Positions 1 to 7,541 of a stretch of DNA of 9,145 bases are shown here, piece by piece. The DNA lies in contig JAFROA010000431.1 in assembly GCA_017429885.1 (NCBI GenBank), positions 1 to 9,145 on the forward strand, given 5' to 3'. Each line of letters opens with the position of its first letter. Position 1 is the stretch's first letter. Source of the stretch: Bacteroidales bacterium (lineage in GTDB: Bacteria > Bacteroidota > Bacteroidia > Bacteroidales > UBA932). Below the pieces are notes generated by a model, which had not been told where the DNA came from, searched no databases, and saw only the letters and a program-made list of their open reading frames with translations. Both the position numbers and the translations under genes were made by a program.

Positions 1-398
1 ACTCTCTGCTTCCCCATTTGCGGTATTTTCAACTCGTCCCTTTTTGTCTTTGAGAATACGGTGGCGGCCTCAAGGGTCTCGTTATCGGGTTCCATCTCAA
101 AGTCCTCCACTTTTGAGGAGGAGGCTTTAATGGCTCTTTCTATCGTCTTGTATCCCGTGAATGAGCAAAGGAGTATAGCCTCACCTTTCTCAATGGCTAG
201 AGAATAGTATCCGGTATTATCGGCGGAAACTCCTGATTTCCTGTCTTTTGTGAATACTACCGCACCTGTCAGTGGTTCCCCGCTGGAGGCGTCCCGGACA
301 TGGCCGGAGATGACGGTCTTCCTCCCTTGGGCATCGAGATGGATCCCTGGCAGGAGAGACAGGAGTATTAAAACTGAATATAAGTGTATCCTTCCCAT
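1..398 (-). CDS. TonB-dependent outer-membrane receptor, N-terminal part (runs off the left edge)
   Basis: Translating the minus strand from the ATG at 398-396 gives 132 residues with no stop before the window edge, so only the N-terminus is visible. It opens with a signal peptide (residues 1-23: charged start, a run rich in Leu and Ile, then LDA before Gln, a type I cleavage site). Residues about 28-105 are a carboxypeptidase-regulatory-like beta-sandwich: VISGHVRDASSGEPLTGAVV, then a GYYSL segment and FTGYKT. After that comes LEAATV and the IPQMGK stretch, which reads as the approach to the TonB plug. This order (signal, regulatory-like domain, plug, barrel) is typical of Bacteroidota receptors, some of them SusC-like. 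The divergent FecCD permease and ATPase suggest a metal-chelate, heme or cobalamin ligand rather than a glycan, and no SusD partner is seen. The plug and barrel lie outside the window, so ligand class is inference. Confidence 0.88.
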   Translation of the reverse strand, partial: MGRIHLYSVLILLSLLPGIHLDAQGRKTVISGHVRDASSGEPLTGAVVFTKDRKSGVSADNTGYYSLAIEKGEAILLCSFTGYKTIERAIKASSSKVEDFEMEPDNETLEAATVFSKTKRDELKIPQMGKQR

Positions 399-417
399 TA
401 ATTCATCCTTTCTGACG

Positions 418-425
418 CGAAGATA
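418..425 (-). promoter_or_regulatory. Possible -7 element for the TonB receptor gene
   Basis: On the minus strand this reads TATCTTCG, which matches the Bacteroidota -7 consensus TAnnTTTG except for one T. It lies about 20 nt from the receptor ATG, the same geometry as the other promoters here. I see no convincing -33 TTG at 19-21 nt upstream, so the call is weak. Confidence 0.35.
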
Positions 426-446
426 CAACCATGAAATCGCAATCTG

Positions 447-477
447 GTTGCATTCTCGGTGAGAATACTTATATTTG
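447..477 (+). promoter_or_regulatory. Bacteroidota-type promoter for the permease-ATPase operon
   Basis: GTTG at 447-450 is followed, after 19 nt, by TATATTTG at 470-477, a perfect TAnnTTTG. Transcription would start near position 484, about 20 nt before the ATG at 505. This decides the permease start: a TTG start at 475 would lie inside the -7 element. Such a short leader leaves no room for a cobalamin riboswitch, which argues mildly for iron or heme rather than B12 control. Confidence 0.75.
452..466. promoter_or_regulatory. 15-bp perfect inverted repeat, candidate operator
   Basis: ATTCTC (452-457), GGT (458-460) and GAGAAT (461-466) form a perfect 6-3-6 dyad. It lies wholly in the spacer between the -33 and -7 elements of the permease promoter, so a bound dimeric repressor would block RNA polymerase. 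It is also within 55 bp of the divergent receptor start and could serve both genes. It is not a canonical Fur box (the half-sites point the opposite way), so the regulator is unknown. A metal-responsive repressor would fit the context. Confidence 0.5.
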
Positions 478-504
478 ACAGTCATTTCCCCGCTTGGTTT
501 ATCG

Positions 505-1452
505 ATGAGAAACCGTTATCCGGCAGTTGTCGCTATTCTGATTGTGGTCGTCGCCTTCTTGGCGGTGATGGATTTGCTATGCGGAGGAGCTGGTTTCGGA
601 GCTCCAGGTCAAGTGATATTCACGAAGTTACGTCTGCCAAGGATGCTTATATCCCTTCTTGCCGGCGCCTCCCTTGCATTGGCTGGACTTCAGATGCAGA
701 CAATATTCAGGAATCCTCTCGCTGATCCTCACATTATGGGAGTGAGTGCCGGTGCGGGTGCGGGAGCGGCGGTGGCCACCTTGCTGATAGGGACTTCTCT
801 GCCTGGATTGTTCTCAGGTCTCACTGTTGTGTCAGCCGCTTTTATCGGGGCTTTGCTGACATCAGCCTTAGTCGTGATTGTCGCTTCGAGGATGCGGAAC
901 GCCACCACGCTTTTGATCTTCGGTGTGATGCTGGGATTCGTGTTCTGCGCATTGACCGCGATCCTTGAATATTCAGCTAACGCCGAGAGCCTCAAGGTCT
1001 TTTACAGCTGGTCGGCCGGAAGCTTCATCTCAGGAGGATATCAAGGGATAGCCATTATCTCCTGCGCTCTTCTCGCGGGCCTTGTGTTGGCACTTTTCAA
1101 TAACCGTCATCTCGATGTGGCTTTGTTCGGCGAGGAATACTCATCAATGGCAGGAGTCAGCCCGTCCCGTACAAGGAACATATCCATGATAGGAAGTTGC
1201 CTGATGGCCGGAGCAGTGACCGCTTTTTGCGGACCGCTCGGTTTTGTGGGTATTGTCGCCCCACACATAGCCAGGGCTGTCGCAGGTACTTCAGTGCATA
1301 TTAAGACCATTCCGGTCACCCTTCTGACCGGTGCCGGTCTCTCTCTGTCAGCGGACATTCTCTCCCAAGTGTTCGGCAGGCCTCTTCCCGTGGGCAGCAC
1401 AATGGCGATAATCGGCATTCCTATAATTATTTACATTCTTCTTAAGAGATGA
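505..1452 (+). CDS. FecCD/BtuC-family ABC transporter permease
   Basis: Inner-membrane permease of a siderophore, heme or cobalamin importer. The 315-residue protein is almost wholly hydrophobic and carries the family landmarks. Near the N-terminus are the RLPR motif and then AGLQMQTIFRNPLADPHIMG and a glycine/alanine-rich helix. In the C-terminal half are the GFVGIVAPHIAR segment, which forms the coupling region with the ATPase, and a final GRPLPVG...IGIPIIIYILLKR segment. The length is near the family norm. I start it at ATG 505, not at the in-frame TTG at 475, because the -7 promoter element covers 470-477. Its last four bases overlap the ATPase start (ATGA), so the two are translationally coupled. 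The substrate cannot be read from the permease. The partner receptor is divergent and the periplasmic binding protein is not in view. Confidence 0.93.
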   Translation: MRNRYPAVVAILIVVVAFLAVMDLLCGGAGFGAPGQVIFTKLRLPRMLISLLAGASLALAGLQMQTIFRNPLADPHIMGVSAGAGAGAAVATLLIGTSLPGLFSGLTVVSAAFIGALLTSALVVIVASRMRNATTLLIFGVMLGFVFCALTAILEYSANAESLKVFYSWSAGSFISGGYQGIAIISCALLAGLVLALFNNRHLDVALFGEEYSSMAGVSPSRTRNISMIGSCLMAGAVTAFCGPLGFVGIVAPHIARAVAGTSVHIKTIPVTLLTGAGLSLSADILSQVFGRPLPVGSTMAIIGIPIIIYILLKR

Positions 1453-2048
1453 TCAAGGCGACCGACATAGTATTAGGTTACTTTCCAGAGAGAGCTGTCG
1501 CCGGGCCGTTGAGCTTCAACTATGCCGACGGGGAATGCGTCATGCTCCGCGGAAGGAACGGAAGCGGGAAAACCACATTGATGAAGACTATAGCCGGATT
1601 GTTAAAGCCGTTGTCAGGAACTATCGTGAAAGGGGGAGAGGCGATCCTGGTACCAACAAGAATCCCGAAGGTTAAAGGATTCACAGTCATTGATTTCGTG
1701 AGGACTGGGATGCTTGCGGAGGCAGGGGCTTTCAAAAAGCTTGACAGGAAGTACGAGAGTCGTGTCGAGGATGCTATCCGGATGATGAAACTAGACTCGC
1801 TGGCCATAAAAGATCTGAGTCAGATCAGTGATGGCGAGTTCCAGAAAGCTTGTGTCGCCGCTGCCCTGACTAGGGAGGCTAATGTGATGATGCTTGACGA
1901 GCCGACCGCGTTTCTGGACGTGGAAAACAGGGCGATGGTGTTAAGTACCCTTCAGCGACTCGCTCATGAGACGGGCACCACTATCATATTCTCCACACAT
2001 GACATCCACGATGGAGTAGTCTATTCAGACTCGGTTCTTGCCCTTTAG
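1449..2048 (+). CDS. ABC transporter ATP-binding protein of the chelate importer (short form)
   Basis: Nucleotide-binding subunit partnering the preceding permease; it powers transport at the cytoplasmic face of the inner membrane. Seen in the 199 residues: Walker A GRNGSGKT (35-42), signature ISDGEFQ (126-132), Walker B VMMLDEP with catalytic Glu151, a D-loop FLD, and the switch His184 in FSTHD. Two departures from the textbook: the signature is SDGE rather than SGGQ, and Thr70 sits where the Q-loop glutamine is expected (LVPTRIP). Both resemble, from memory, variants found in Bacteroidota FecE-like proteins. The protein ends only 15 residues after the switch His, about 50 residues shorter than usual FecE/BtuD proteins, and its stop is 3 nt from the convergent stop of the next gene. 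All catalytic parts are present, so it is probably functional. A recent C-terminal truncation is an alternative. Confidence 0.9.
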   Translation: MIKATDIVLGYFPERAVAGPLSFNYADGECVMLRGRNGSGKTTLMKTIAGLLKPLSGTIVKGGEAILVPTRIPKVKGFTVIDFVRTGMLAEAGAFKKLDRKYESRVEDAIRMMKLDSLAIKDLSQISDGEFQKACVAAALTREANVMMLDEPTAFLDVENRAMVLSTLQRLAHETGTTIIFSTHDIHDGVVYSDSVLAL

Positions 2049-2051
2049 TAC

Positions 2052-4115
2052 CTATTTTTTGCTGAAAGCCAGATTCACGCTCTGATAGAAGGCTTGAGCT
2101 TCCTTAAGGACATCATCCCTGGTCCTGTCCATCAAATCCTCGTCGTAAGTCCACCCGTCGTGCTGGGTGACGGCAAACTGCTGGAAACGGCGTACGGGGG
2201 AGAGCACGGTCAGTACTCCGTCCGTATAATACCCCAAGTCCTGATATGTGGCCATAAATGCCCGCTCCTTGAAATCGTCCGAGAGAATATCCCTTCCATA
2301 GAAAGGAGCCTCATAGGATAGATGCAGCATTGACATCACAGTTGGCATGATGTCGATTTGTGAGCATACTTTATCAATATAGCGAGGCTCGATAAAGCCG
2401 GGCGAGTAGATTAACGCCGGGATATGGTAGCAGTCCACCGGAAGCGAGGTCTTGCCGGCTGAGGATGCGCAGTGGTCAGCCATAATGATGAAAACCGTCT
2501 CATTAAACCATGGCTTTTCTGAGGCTTCGGAGAGGAATTTTCCGATGGCCCAGTCGGTATATTTTACCGCGGCATGGCGGCTCATCGGATTGCCATCGTA
2601 TTGGATCCGGCCTTCCGGATAAGTGTAAGGACGATGGTTGGAAATGGTCATTATCTGGGCGAAGAATGGTTCTCCAGCCGACCAGGAAGCGTCGAAGCGC
2701 TTAATGGCCTCACGGTAGGAATCCTCATCAGAAGTACCCCAGATGTTTGAGAAAGCTATAGCGTCCTTGTCATAGGTCTTCTTGTCGACAATGTCATATC
2801 CGCAGTTGCCGTAGAAGGTCCCCATGTTGTCAAAATAACTGTCGCCACCATAGATGAAGCTGGTATGGTAGCCGTTTTGACGGAATACCTCTCCGGTTGA
2901 GAACAGTCCCGTATTGTCAGGCCGCTTGACCAGGCTCTCTCCAGATGATGGCGGGATATTGAGAGTCACGGCCTCCAGTCCTCGGACTGTACGGTTGCCG
3001 GTAGCGTAAAGGTTGTCAAAGACAAGGCTCTTTTCCAGCAGGGCGTCCAGGTTCGGGGTTATCCCGTCTGTCGAGCCGTAGCGGGTAAGGAAATCCGCGC
3101 TAAGGCTTTCAACCGTGATCAGAACGACATTCTTTTTGATAGGAGGTAGGCTGTCCTTGACAATTTGTATCCCGTTCTCGTCCTGACCGCTCATAAGCTT
3201 CTTGAGAGTCTCTGCCTCATCCTGTGGAATCATCGCATAGAACTGCTCGTAGTCCAGCTCGTTGGATGCGAATGCCTCCAGGAAGTCCCAGCATCCGTTC
3301 TCCTGTATCTGGGTCGCGAATAGATTCTCCCCGCCGAAATGCCGGTAACCATAGTGCAACCAGCCATAGCTTACAACGCATGCGGCCGCGAGGGCAGCCA
3401 AAGTCATGCCCCATCGCTTCCAGCTGGAAATCCCGCTTTGATTGACATCCTTTCCTTTGGTCATCCACCAGCATATCACACCAGACACCACGAGCATGGC
3501 CAAGATTATCCATAACATTGGATAAGACTCGAATATGTTGCCGATGACCTCGTTAGTGTAGACCAAGTAGTCCACCGCTATGAAGTTGAACCGCACGCCG
3601 AATTCGCTCCAGAAGACGACCTCGCTGATAGCGATGGTTATGGCGCAGCAGCAGTATAGCATCATCATTATCCAGATGGCGGCTGTCCGCCAGCCTTTCC
3701 GGACTTTCGGAACAAACACTTTGATTGTCAAGCAAAGCCAAAGGAGAGCGAGAACCGCATTAACAATCCTTGGCAGTGGACCGCCATATTCATCCGTGAT
3801 ATCATTGAAAAATAGGATGTAAGCTGTCAGAAGAGTCATGCCACCCCACAATATCCATTTATATGGCTTGCGGTACTTGTCATCCGTCAGGAAAGTGTAG
3901 AATATGAAGGCGGGCACCAATGCGATGGCTGTGAAAGCCAAATCGTTGAGGAAACCTAACACAAAGATCTTAAGCCAATCGATCCAGCCCCAGTCCACCA
4001 CTGTAAGGGGATGAAGTATCAGGACAATCCGGATCAGAAAGCCCAAAACCAATGTGAGGCATAGAAAGCGTGGCGCGAAAAACGCGAACCAGTCAGTGAC
4101 TTTTTGTTTGTTCAT
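2052..4115 (-). CDS. LtaS-like membrane sulfatase-fold phosphoglycerol/phosphoethanolamine transferase
   Basis: A 687-residue membrane enzyme. Hydrophobic segments near residues 15-37, 47-77, 87-104, 117-135, 145-166, 199-217 and 236-252 form an N-terminal membrane domain. A sulfatase/alkaline-phosphatase fold follows (about 325-615) and should face the periplasm. By comparison with LtaS, the metal and catalytic residues are present: Glu336 in ITVES, nucleophile Thr376 in GNRT, and Asp547-His548 in MADH. The family moves a head group from phosphatidylglycerol or phosphatidylethanolamine onto an acceptor and releases diacylglycerol. Gram-negative bacteria have no lipoteichoic acid, so the acceptor (periplasmic glucan, surface glycan or lipid A) is unknown and 'LTA synthase' should not be taken literally. 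It is the last gene of the minus-strand operon, 6 nt after the lipid kinase stop, and converges on the ATPase gene. Confidence 0.9.
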   Translation of the reverse strand: MNKQKVTDWFAFFAPRFLCLTLVLGFLIRIVLILHPLTVVDWGWIDWLKIFVLGFLNDLAFTAIALVPAFIFYTFLTDDKYRKPYKWILWGGMTLLTAYILFFNDITDEYGGPLPRIVNAVLALLWLCLTIKVFVPKVRKGWRTAAIWIMMMLYCCCAITIAISEVVFWSEFGVRFNFIAVDYLVYTNEVIGNIFESYPMLWIILAMLVVSGVICWWMTKGKDVNQSGISSWKRWGMTLAALAAACVVSYGWLHYGYRHFGGENLFATQIQENGCWDFLEAFASNELDYEQFYAMIPQDEAETLKKLMSGQDENGIQIVKDSLPPIKKNVVLITVESLSADFLTRYGSTDGITPNLDALLEKSLVFDNLYATGNRTVRGLEAVTLNIPPSSGESLVKRPDNTGLFSTGEVFRQNGYHTSFIYGGDSYFDNMGTFYGNCGYDIVDKKTYDKDAIAFSNIWGTSDEDSYREAIKRFDASWSAGEPFFAQIMTISNHRPYTYPEGRIQYDGNPMSRHAAVKYTDWAIGKFLSEASEKPWFNETVFIIMADHCASSAGKTSLPVDCYHIPALIYSPGFIEPRYIDKVCSQIDIMPTVMSMLHLSYEAPFYGRDILSDDFKERAFMATYQDLGYYTDGVLTVLSPVRRFQQFAVTQHDGWTYDEDLMDRTRDDVLKEAQAFYQSVNLAFSKK

Positions 4116-4121
4116 CTACAA

Positions 4122-4988
4122 TCAGATTTTTCTTCCTTTAGGGACTATGACTCGCAATGCAGCAGGAGCGACTTCGACAGTGATCTCGGTCCCTTTCATG
4201 CATGGGTCTCCGTCATGATGGGCTGGACCCATCGAAGAGCGGTGGATGGTGATTTTCTTACCTCGCAGCATTACCGTGCGGCGGCTTTTGTGGGCGAATC
4301 CTGTAAGCAGACGGGTCGCTAGTGCCGGGATTTCCCATGTACGGAAAGGCTTTACAATCGTCACGTCCAATACCCCGTCTGTAAGCGAAGCCAGAGAGCA
4401 TATCCTGGCCTGGTTGCCCCACTGGTTGGCGTTTCCGACCGTCACGAATACGGCTGGAGTGACCATCTTCTTGCCGTCCACCTCGATGGTGTAAGTGTCA
4501 GGGGTGAAGTGCCGCCATATTTTCCAGGCAAGGGAGATATAGGTCCAGAGGCCGCGGCGGTCCGCTTTATCAAACTGCCAGGCAACCTCGGCATCCAAAC
4601 CGACTCCCGTAGTGCAGAAGAAGGGTTTCCCGTCAAGGAGCCCATAATCCATCGATGCGGAAACGCCTTCCTCGAGTATCCTGAGGGCGGCCTCTGTTTT
4701 CCTGCTAATGCCCAGATGAAGAGCCAGACCGTCACCACTTCCACACGGAATAATACCCATGGTCTTATCCGTGCCTATAAGCCCTTGGGCCACTTCGCTA
4801 ACCGTCCCGTCCCCACCTACCGCCACTACGATGTCGGCATCGGTGGAGCGGGCTATCTCGGTGGCATGGCCGGGACGTTTAGTGAATATGGTCTCATACG
4901 CGAAGTTGTGTCGCGCGATGGCCTTCAGAATGGGTCCTTTATCTTTCCCGCCGGAAAGCGGGTTGACAACGAAACAGATTCTTTTCAA
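4122..4988 (-). CDS. Diacylglycerol-kinase-family lipid kinase (YegS/DgkB type)
   Basis: A 288-residue soluble or membrane-associated lipid kinase of the DAGK catalytic family, which phosphorylates a lipid hydroxyl, classically diacylglycerol to phosphatidate. Seen: NPLSGG at 9-14, the nucleotide-binding GGDGT at 58-62, the GSGDGLALHL loop at 83-92, the TTGVGLDAEVA segment near 126-136, the DGVLDVTIVK strand near 204-213, and a C-terminal HHDGDP (258-262 region) matching the conserved DGE-type turn. It lies 18 nt after tpiA and 6 nt before the LtaS-like gene, so the three are almost certainly co-transcribed. The context favours diacylglycerol as substrate, because the downstream enzyme class generates it. 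The sequence alone does not exclude another lipid such as a sphingoid base, which Bacteroidota also make. Confidence 0.9.
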   Translation of the reverse strand: MKRICFVVNPLSGGKDKGPILKAIARHNFAYETIFTKRPGHATEIARSTDADIVVAVGGDGTVSEVAQGLIGTDKTMGIIPCGSGDGLALHLGISRKTEAALRILEEGVSASMDYGLLDGKPFFCTTGVGLDAEVAWQFDKADRRGLWTYISLAWKIWRHFTPDTYTIEVDGKKMVTPAVFVTVGNANQWGNQARICSLASLTDGVLDVTIVKPFRTWEIPALATRLLTGFAHKSRRTVMLRGKKITIHRSSMGPAHHDGDPCMKGTEITVEVAPAALRVIVPKGRKI

Positions 4989-5006
4989 TGTGTGGCTGAC
5001 AGGAAA

Positions 5007-5762
5007 TCAGTAGCTCTGGGCGATGGCGATGAAGTCGTCAGCCTTGAGGGCGGCGCCACCGATCAATCCACCGTCGATATCCTTCTGGGCGAAGAGCTCC
5101 TTTGCGTTTGAAGGCTTGCAGCTTCCACCGTAGAGGATGGTGGTGTCCTCGGCTACGGTCTCACCGAACTTGCCGGCGAGGACCTTGCGGATGCAAGCGT
5201 GAATCTCCTCAGCCTGCTCGGCTGTGGCGGTCTTTCCGGTACCGATGGCCCAGACGGGCTCGTAGGCCACGACAATCTTAGCCATATCCTCAGCTGTGAA
5301 CTGGAACAGCACGTTCTCTATCTGGCTGGTGACAACCTCGAAGTGCTTGCCGGCCTCTCTCTCGTCAAGGTTCTCTCCGACGCAGAGGATTATGCCAAGG
5401 CCAGCGCCAAGGGCGAGTTTGACCTTCTCAACAAGCTTCTCATCAGTCTCACCGTAGTACTGCCTTCTCTCGGAATGCCCGAGGATTGTCCACTGGCAAC
5501 CAACAGAGGTGAGCATGCCGACGGAGACCTCACCAGTGTAGGCACCCTTCTCATGGTCAGCGCAGTTCTGTGCGGAGACCTCAACCTTTGAGCCCTTAAC
5601 AGCCTCGGCGACAGCGCAGAGGTGGGTGAAAGGAGCGGCAACGATAAGGCCGACATTCTCGGGAGTCTCAACAGATTTGGCGGCGACGGCTTTGGCGAGC
5701 TCAATGCCTTCCTGGAGGTTGGTGTTCATCTTCCAGTTTCCAGCGACGATTTTCTTTCTCAT
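5007..5762 (-). CDS. tpiA: Triose-phosphate isomerase
   Basis: Cytosolic glycolytic TIM-barrel enzyme that interconverts dihydroxyacetone phosphate and glyceraldehyde 3-phosphate. Its 251 residues are full family length. The complete catalytic set is visible: Lys11 in GNWKMN, His96 in ILGHSERR, Glu168 in [15 protein letters not shown], with loop 6 intact. Phosphate-binding segments are YGGSCKP (211-217) and [10 protein letters not shown] (231-240). It begins at the ATG at 5762, the first of the minus-strand operon, 109 nt from the divergent tyrS. Dihydroxyacetone phosphate is also the precursor of glycerol 3-phosphate for phospholipids, which may explain its placement before two phospholipid-related genes. 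Codon use is strongly biased, as expected for a highly expressed gene. Confidence 0.98.
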   Translation of the reverse strand: MRKKIVAGNWKMNTNLQEGIELAKAVAAKSVETPENVGLIVAAPFTHLCAVAEAVKGSKVEVSAQNCADHEKGAYTGEVSVGMLTSVGCQWTILGHSERRQYYGETDEKLVEKVKLALGAGLGIILCVGENLDEREAGKHFEVVTSQIENVLFQFTAEDMAKIVVAYEPVWAIGTGKTATAEQAEEIHACIRKVLAGKFGETVAEDTTILYGGSCKPSNAKELFAQKDIDGGLIGGAALKADDFIAIAQSY

Positions 5763-5790
5763 GTTCTTTGATATACTTTAGTTTGTTAAT

Positions 5791-5822
5791 TTCGCAACAG
5801 CCTGCAAATTTAACTTATTTTG
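5791..5822 (+). promoter_or_regulatory. Weak candidate promoter for tyrS-rbfA
   Basis: TTCG at 5791-5794, a 20-nt gap, then TTATTTTG at 5815-5822 approximate the Bacteroidota pattern with one mismatch in each box. It overlaps the divergent tpiA promoter region, so the two polymerases would compete. It is the best plus-strand match I found in this gap but remains uncertain. Confidence 0.28.
5805..5812 (-). promoter_or_regulatory. Predicted -7 element of the tpiA operon promoter
   Basis: On the minus strand this is TAAATTTG, a perfect TAnnTTTG, and places the transcript start about 36 nt before the tpiA ATG. No clear TTG is found at 19-21 nt upstream, so the promoter may rely on the -7 element or on an activator. 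Confidence 0.5.
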
Positions 5823-5871
5823 CCTAAATTCGCGAGATTTAAAGAACAAAAAGAAAACATATCATAAGAAG

Positions 5872-7164
5872 ATGAAGAATTTCGTAGAGGAACTTAAGTG
5901 GAGAGGCATGATCCAGGACATCATGCCAGGAACTGAGGAGAAACTCATGGAAGGCCCGCAGGCGGCTTATGTCGGAATCGACCCGACAGCTGATTCCTTG
6001 CACATCGGTCACCTTGTCAGTATAATGATTCTGAAGCACTTCCAGCAATGCGGGCATAAGCCTATCGCCCTCATTGGTGGTGCCACCGGCATGATCGGCG
6101 ACCCTTCGATGAAGTCCCAGGAGAGAAAGCTTCTCGACGAGGAGACCCTAAAACATAACATCGAAGGAATCCGTGCCCAGCTCTCCAAGATCCTGGACTT
6201 CGATTCCGACGCCCCGAACAAAGCCGAGCTTGTCAACAACTACGATTGGATGAAGGGGTATTCATTCCTCAATTTCATCCGAGACATCGGCAAACATATC
6301 ACTGTCAATTACATGATGGCTAAGGATTCCGTGAAGAAACGTCTTTCCGACGAGTCCCGCGAGGGCATGTCCTTCACTGAGTTCAGCTACCAGCTGCTCC
6401 AAGGATATGATTATCTTTGGCTCTATGAGCACATGGGTTGCCGCCTCCAGCTTGGCGGAAGTGATCAGTGGGGAAATATCACCACCGGTACCGAGCTCAT
6501 CCGCAGGATCCTTGGCAAGACCGACGCGTTCGCCCTCACATGCCCTCTCGTGAAGAAGGCCGACGGCACCAAGTTCGGAAAGACCGAGAAAGGTAACATC
6601 TGGCTCGACCCGGAGAAGACCTCCCCTTACGAGTTCTACCAGTTCTGGCTCAATGTCAGCGATGAGGACGCCGAGAGATACATCAAGATATTCACGATGC
6701 TCCCTAAAGAGACTATCGATGCCGCTATCGCTGAGCATCGTGCCGATCCAGGCCGCAGGACCCTCCAGCAGCTCCTCGCGAAGGAGATCACCACGACTAT
6801 CCACGGTGCCGCTGAATATGAGAACGCCGTCTCCGCTTCCAAGATGCTTTTCGGCAACTCCACTTCCGACGAGCTCCGCAAGCTTGACGAGAAGACTTTC
6901 CTGGCGGTTTTCGCCGGTGTTCCCACATTCGATGTGCCCAAGAATGAGCTTCCTTGCAATATCCTCGACTTCCTGGCGGTGAAGACCCAGGTGTTCCCAT
7001 CCAAGGGCGAGGCAAGGAAGATGACCGTCGGTAATGGCGTGTCCATCAACAAGGACAAGATCACCGACATCGAGTATCAGATCTCGGAGAAAGACATAGT
7101 GGACGGGAAGTACATCCTGGCCCAGAAAGGGAAGAAGAACTACTTCATAATCAATATTATATAA
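5872..7164 (+). CDS. tyrS: Tyrosyl-tRNA synthetase
   Basis: Class I aminoacyl-tRNA synthetase that charges tRNA-Tyr in the cytosol. Its 430 residues are full length. Order of domains: a Rossmann catalytic core with the HIGH motif at 44-47, tyrosine pocket segments YQLLQGYD (173-180) and GGSDQWGNI (195-203), and KFGKT (234-238) in place of KMSKS, normal for bacterial TyrRS. An anticodon-binding helical region follows, then a C-terminal S4-like RNA-binding domain (about 365-430) with the [10 protein letters not shown] segment. Codon usage is heavily C-ending, which suggests high expression. It is followed 2 nt later by rbfA, so the two are probably one transcript. Confidence 0.98.
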   Translation: MKNFVEELKWRGMIQDIMPGTEEKLMEGPQAAYVGIDPTADSLHIGHLVSIMILKHFQQCGHKPIALIGGATGMIGDPSMKSQERKLLDEETLKHNIEGIRAQLSKILDFDSDAPNKAELVNNYDWMKGYSFLNFIRDIGKHITVNYMMAKDSVKKRLSDESREGMSFTEFSYQLLQGYDYLWLYEHMGCRLQLGGSDQWGNITTGTELIRRILGKTDAFALTCPLVKKADGTKFGKTEKGNIWLDPEKTSPYEFYQFWLNVSDEDAERYIKIFTMLPKETIDAAIAEHRADPGRRTLQQLLAKEITTTIHGAAEYENAVSASKMLFGNSTSDELRKLDEKTFLAVFAGVPTFDVPKNELPCNILDFLAVKTQVFPSKGEARKMTVGNGVSINKDKITDIEYQISEKDIVDGKYILAQKGKKNYFIINII

Positions 7165-7166
7165 TT

Positions 7167-7514
7167 ATGGAAAAGCAGGCCACGACAAGACAGCTGAAGG
7201 TCGCTCGCGAGATCCAGAAGGACCTCGCCGAGATCATCCGCGGCAAAGGCATGGCCTTCTTCGGAGGTGCCATGGTCACTGTCAGCGAGGTCAGGGTCAG
7301 CCCGGACCTCTCTATAGCTAAGACCTATGTGAGCATATTCCCTTCCGCTAAAGCGGAGGAGGTGATGAAGATCCTGAACGACAACATCCGTGAGCTTCGC
7401 GGCGCTCTCGGGCGCCAGGTCGGAAGACAACTCAGGATTGTACCTGAGATCGTTTTCTATCTAGACACCACCCTCGACTACGCCGAGCACATCGAGGAAC
7501 TGCTGAAGAAATAG
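7167..7514 (+). CDS. rbfA: Ribosome-binding factor A
   Basis: Small KH-fold protein that binds the 30S subunit during late 16S rRNA maturation and cold adaptation. The 115 residues match the family's length. Typical pieces are the N-terminal helix with KVAREIQKDLAEIIR, the strand segment VTVSEVRVSPDLSIAKTYVS, the helix LRGALGRQVGRQLR and the closing strand VPEIVFYLDTTLDYAEHIEEL. The ATG lies 2 nt after the tyrS stop, implying translational coupling. It is the last gene of the housekeeping block: downstream come a repeat cluster and genes of different base composition. Confidence 0.95.
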   Translation: MEKQATTRQLKVAREIQKDLAEIIRGKGMAFFGGAMVTVSEVRVSPDLSIAKTYVSIFPSAKAEEVMKILNDNIRELRGALGRQVGRQLRIVPEIVFYLDTTLDYAEHIEELLKK

Positions 7515-7541
7515 GTTTTTATTTCAGCCTTCCGGACACAC

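Noticed and set aside
399..504. Cobalamin riboswitch in the divergent transporter gap
   Set aside because: The whole gap is 106 nt with two divergent promoters in it; there is no room for a riboswitch aptamer of about 200 nt.
250..725. Two short plus-strand open frames (250-462 and 459-725)
   Set aside because: The first is antisense to the signal peptide and regulatory-like domain of the TonB receptor, the second out of frame within the permease gene; neither product resembles a known family.
4509..5111. 200-codon open frame on the plus strand
   Set aside because: It lies antisense across the lipid kinase and the end of tpiA, both of which have complete family motifs; the open frame is a by-product of their biased codon use.
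6262..6804. 180-codon open frame on the minus strand
   Set aside because: It is antisense to the middle of tyrS, which is unmistakable; no promoter or recognisable motif supports it.
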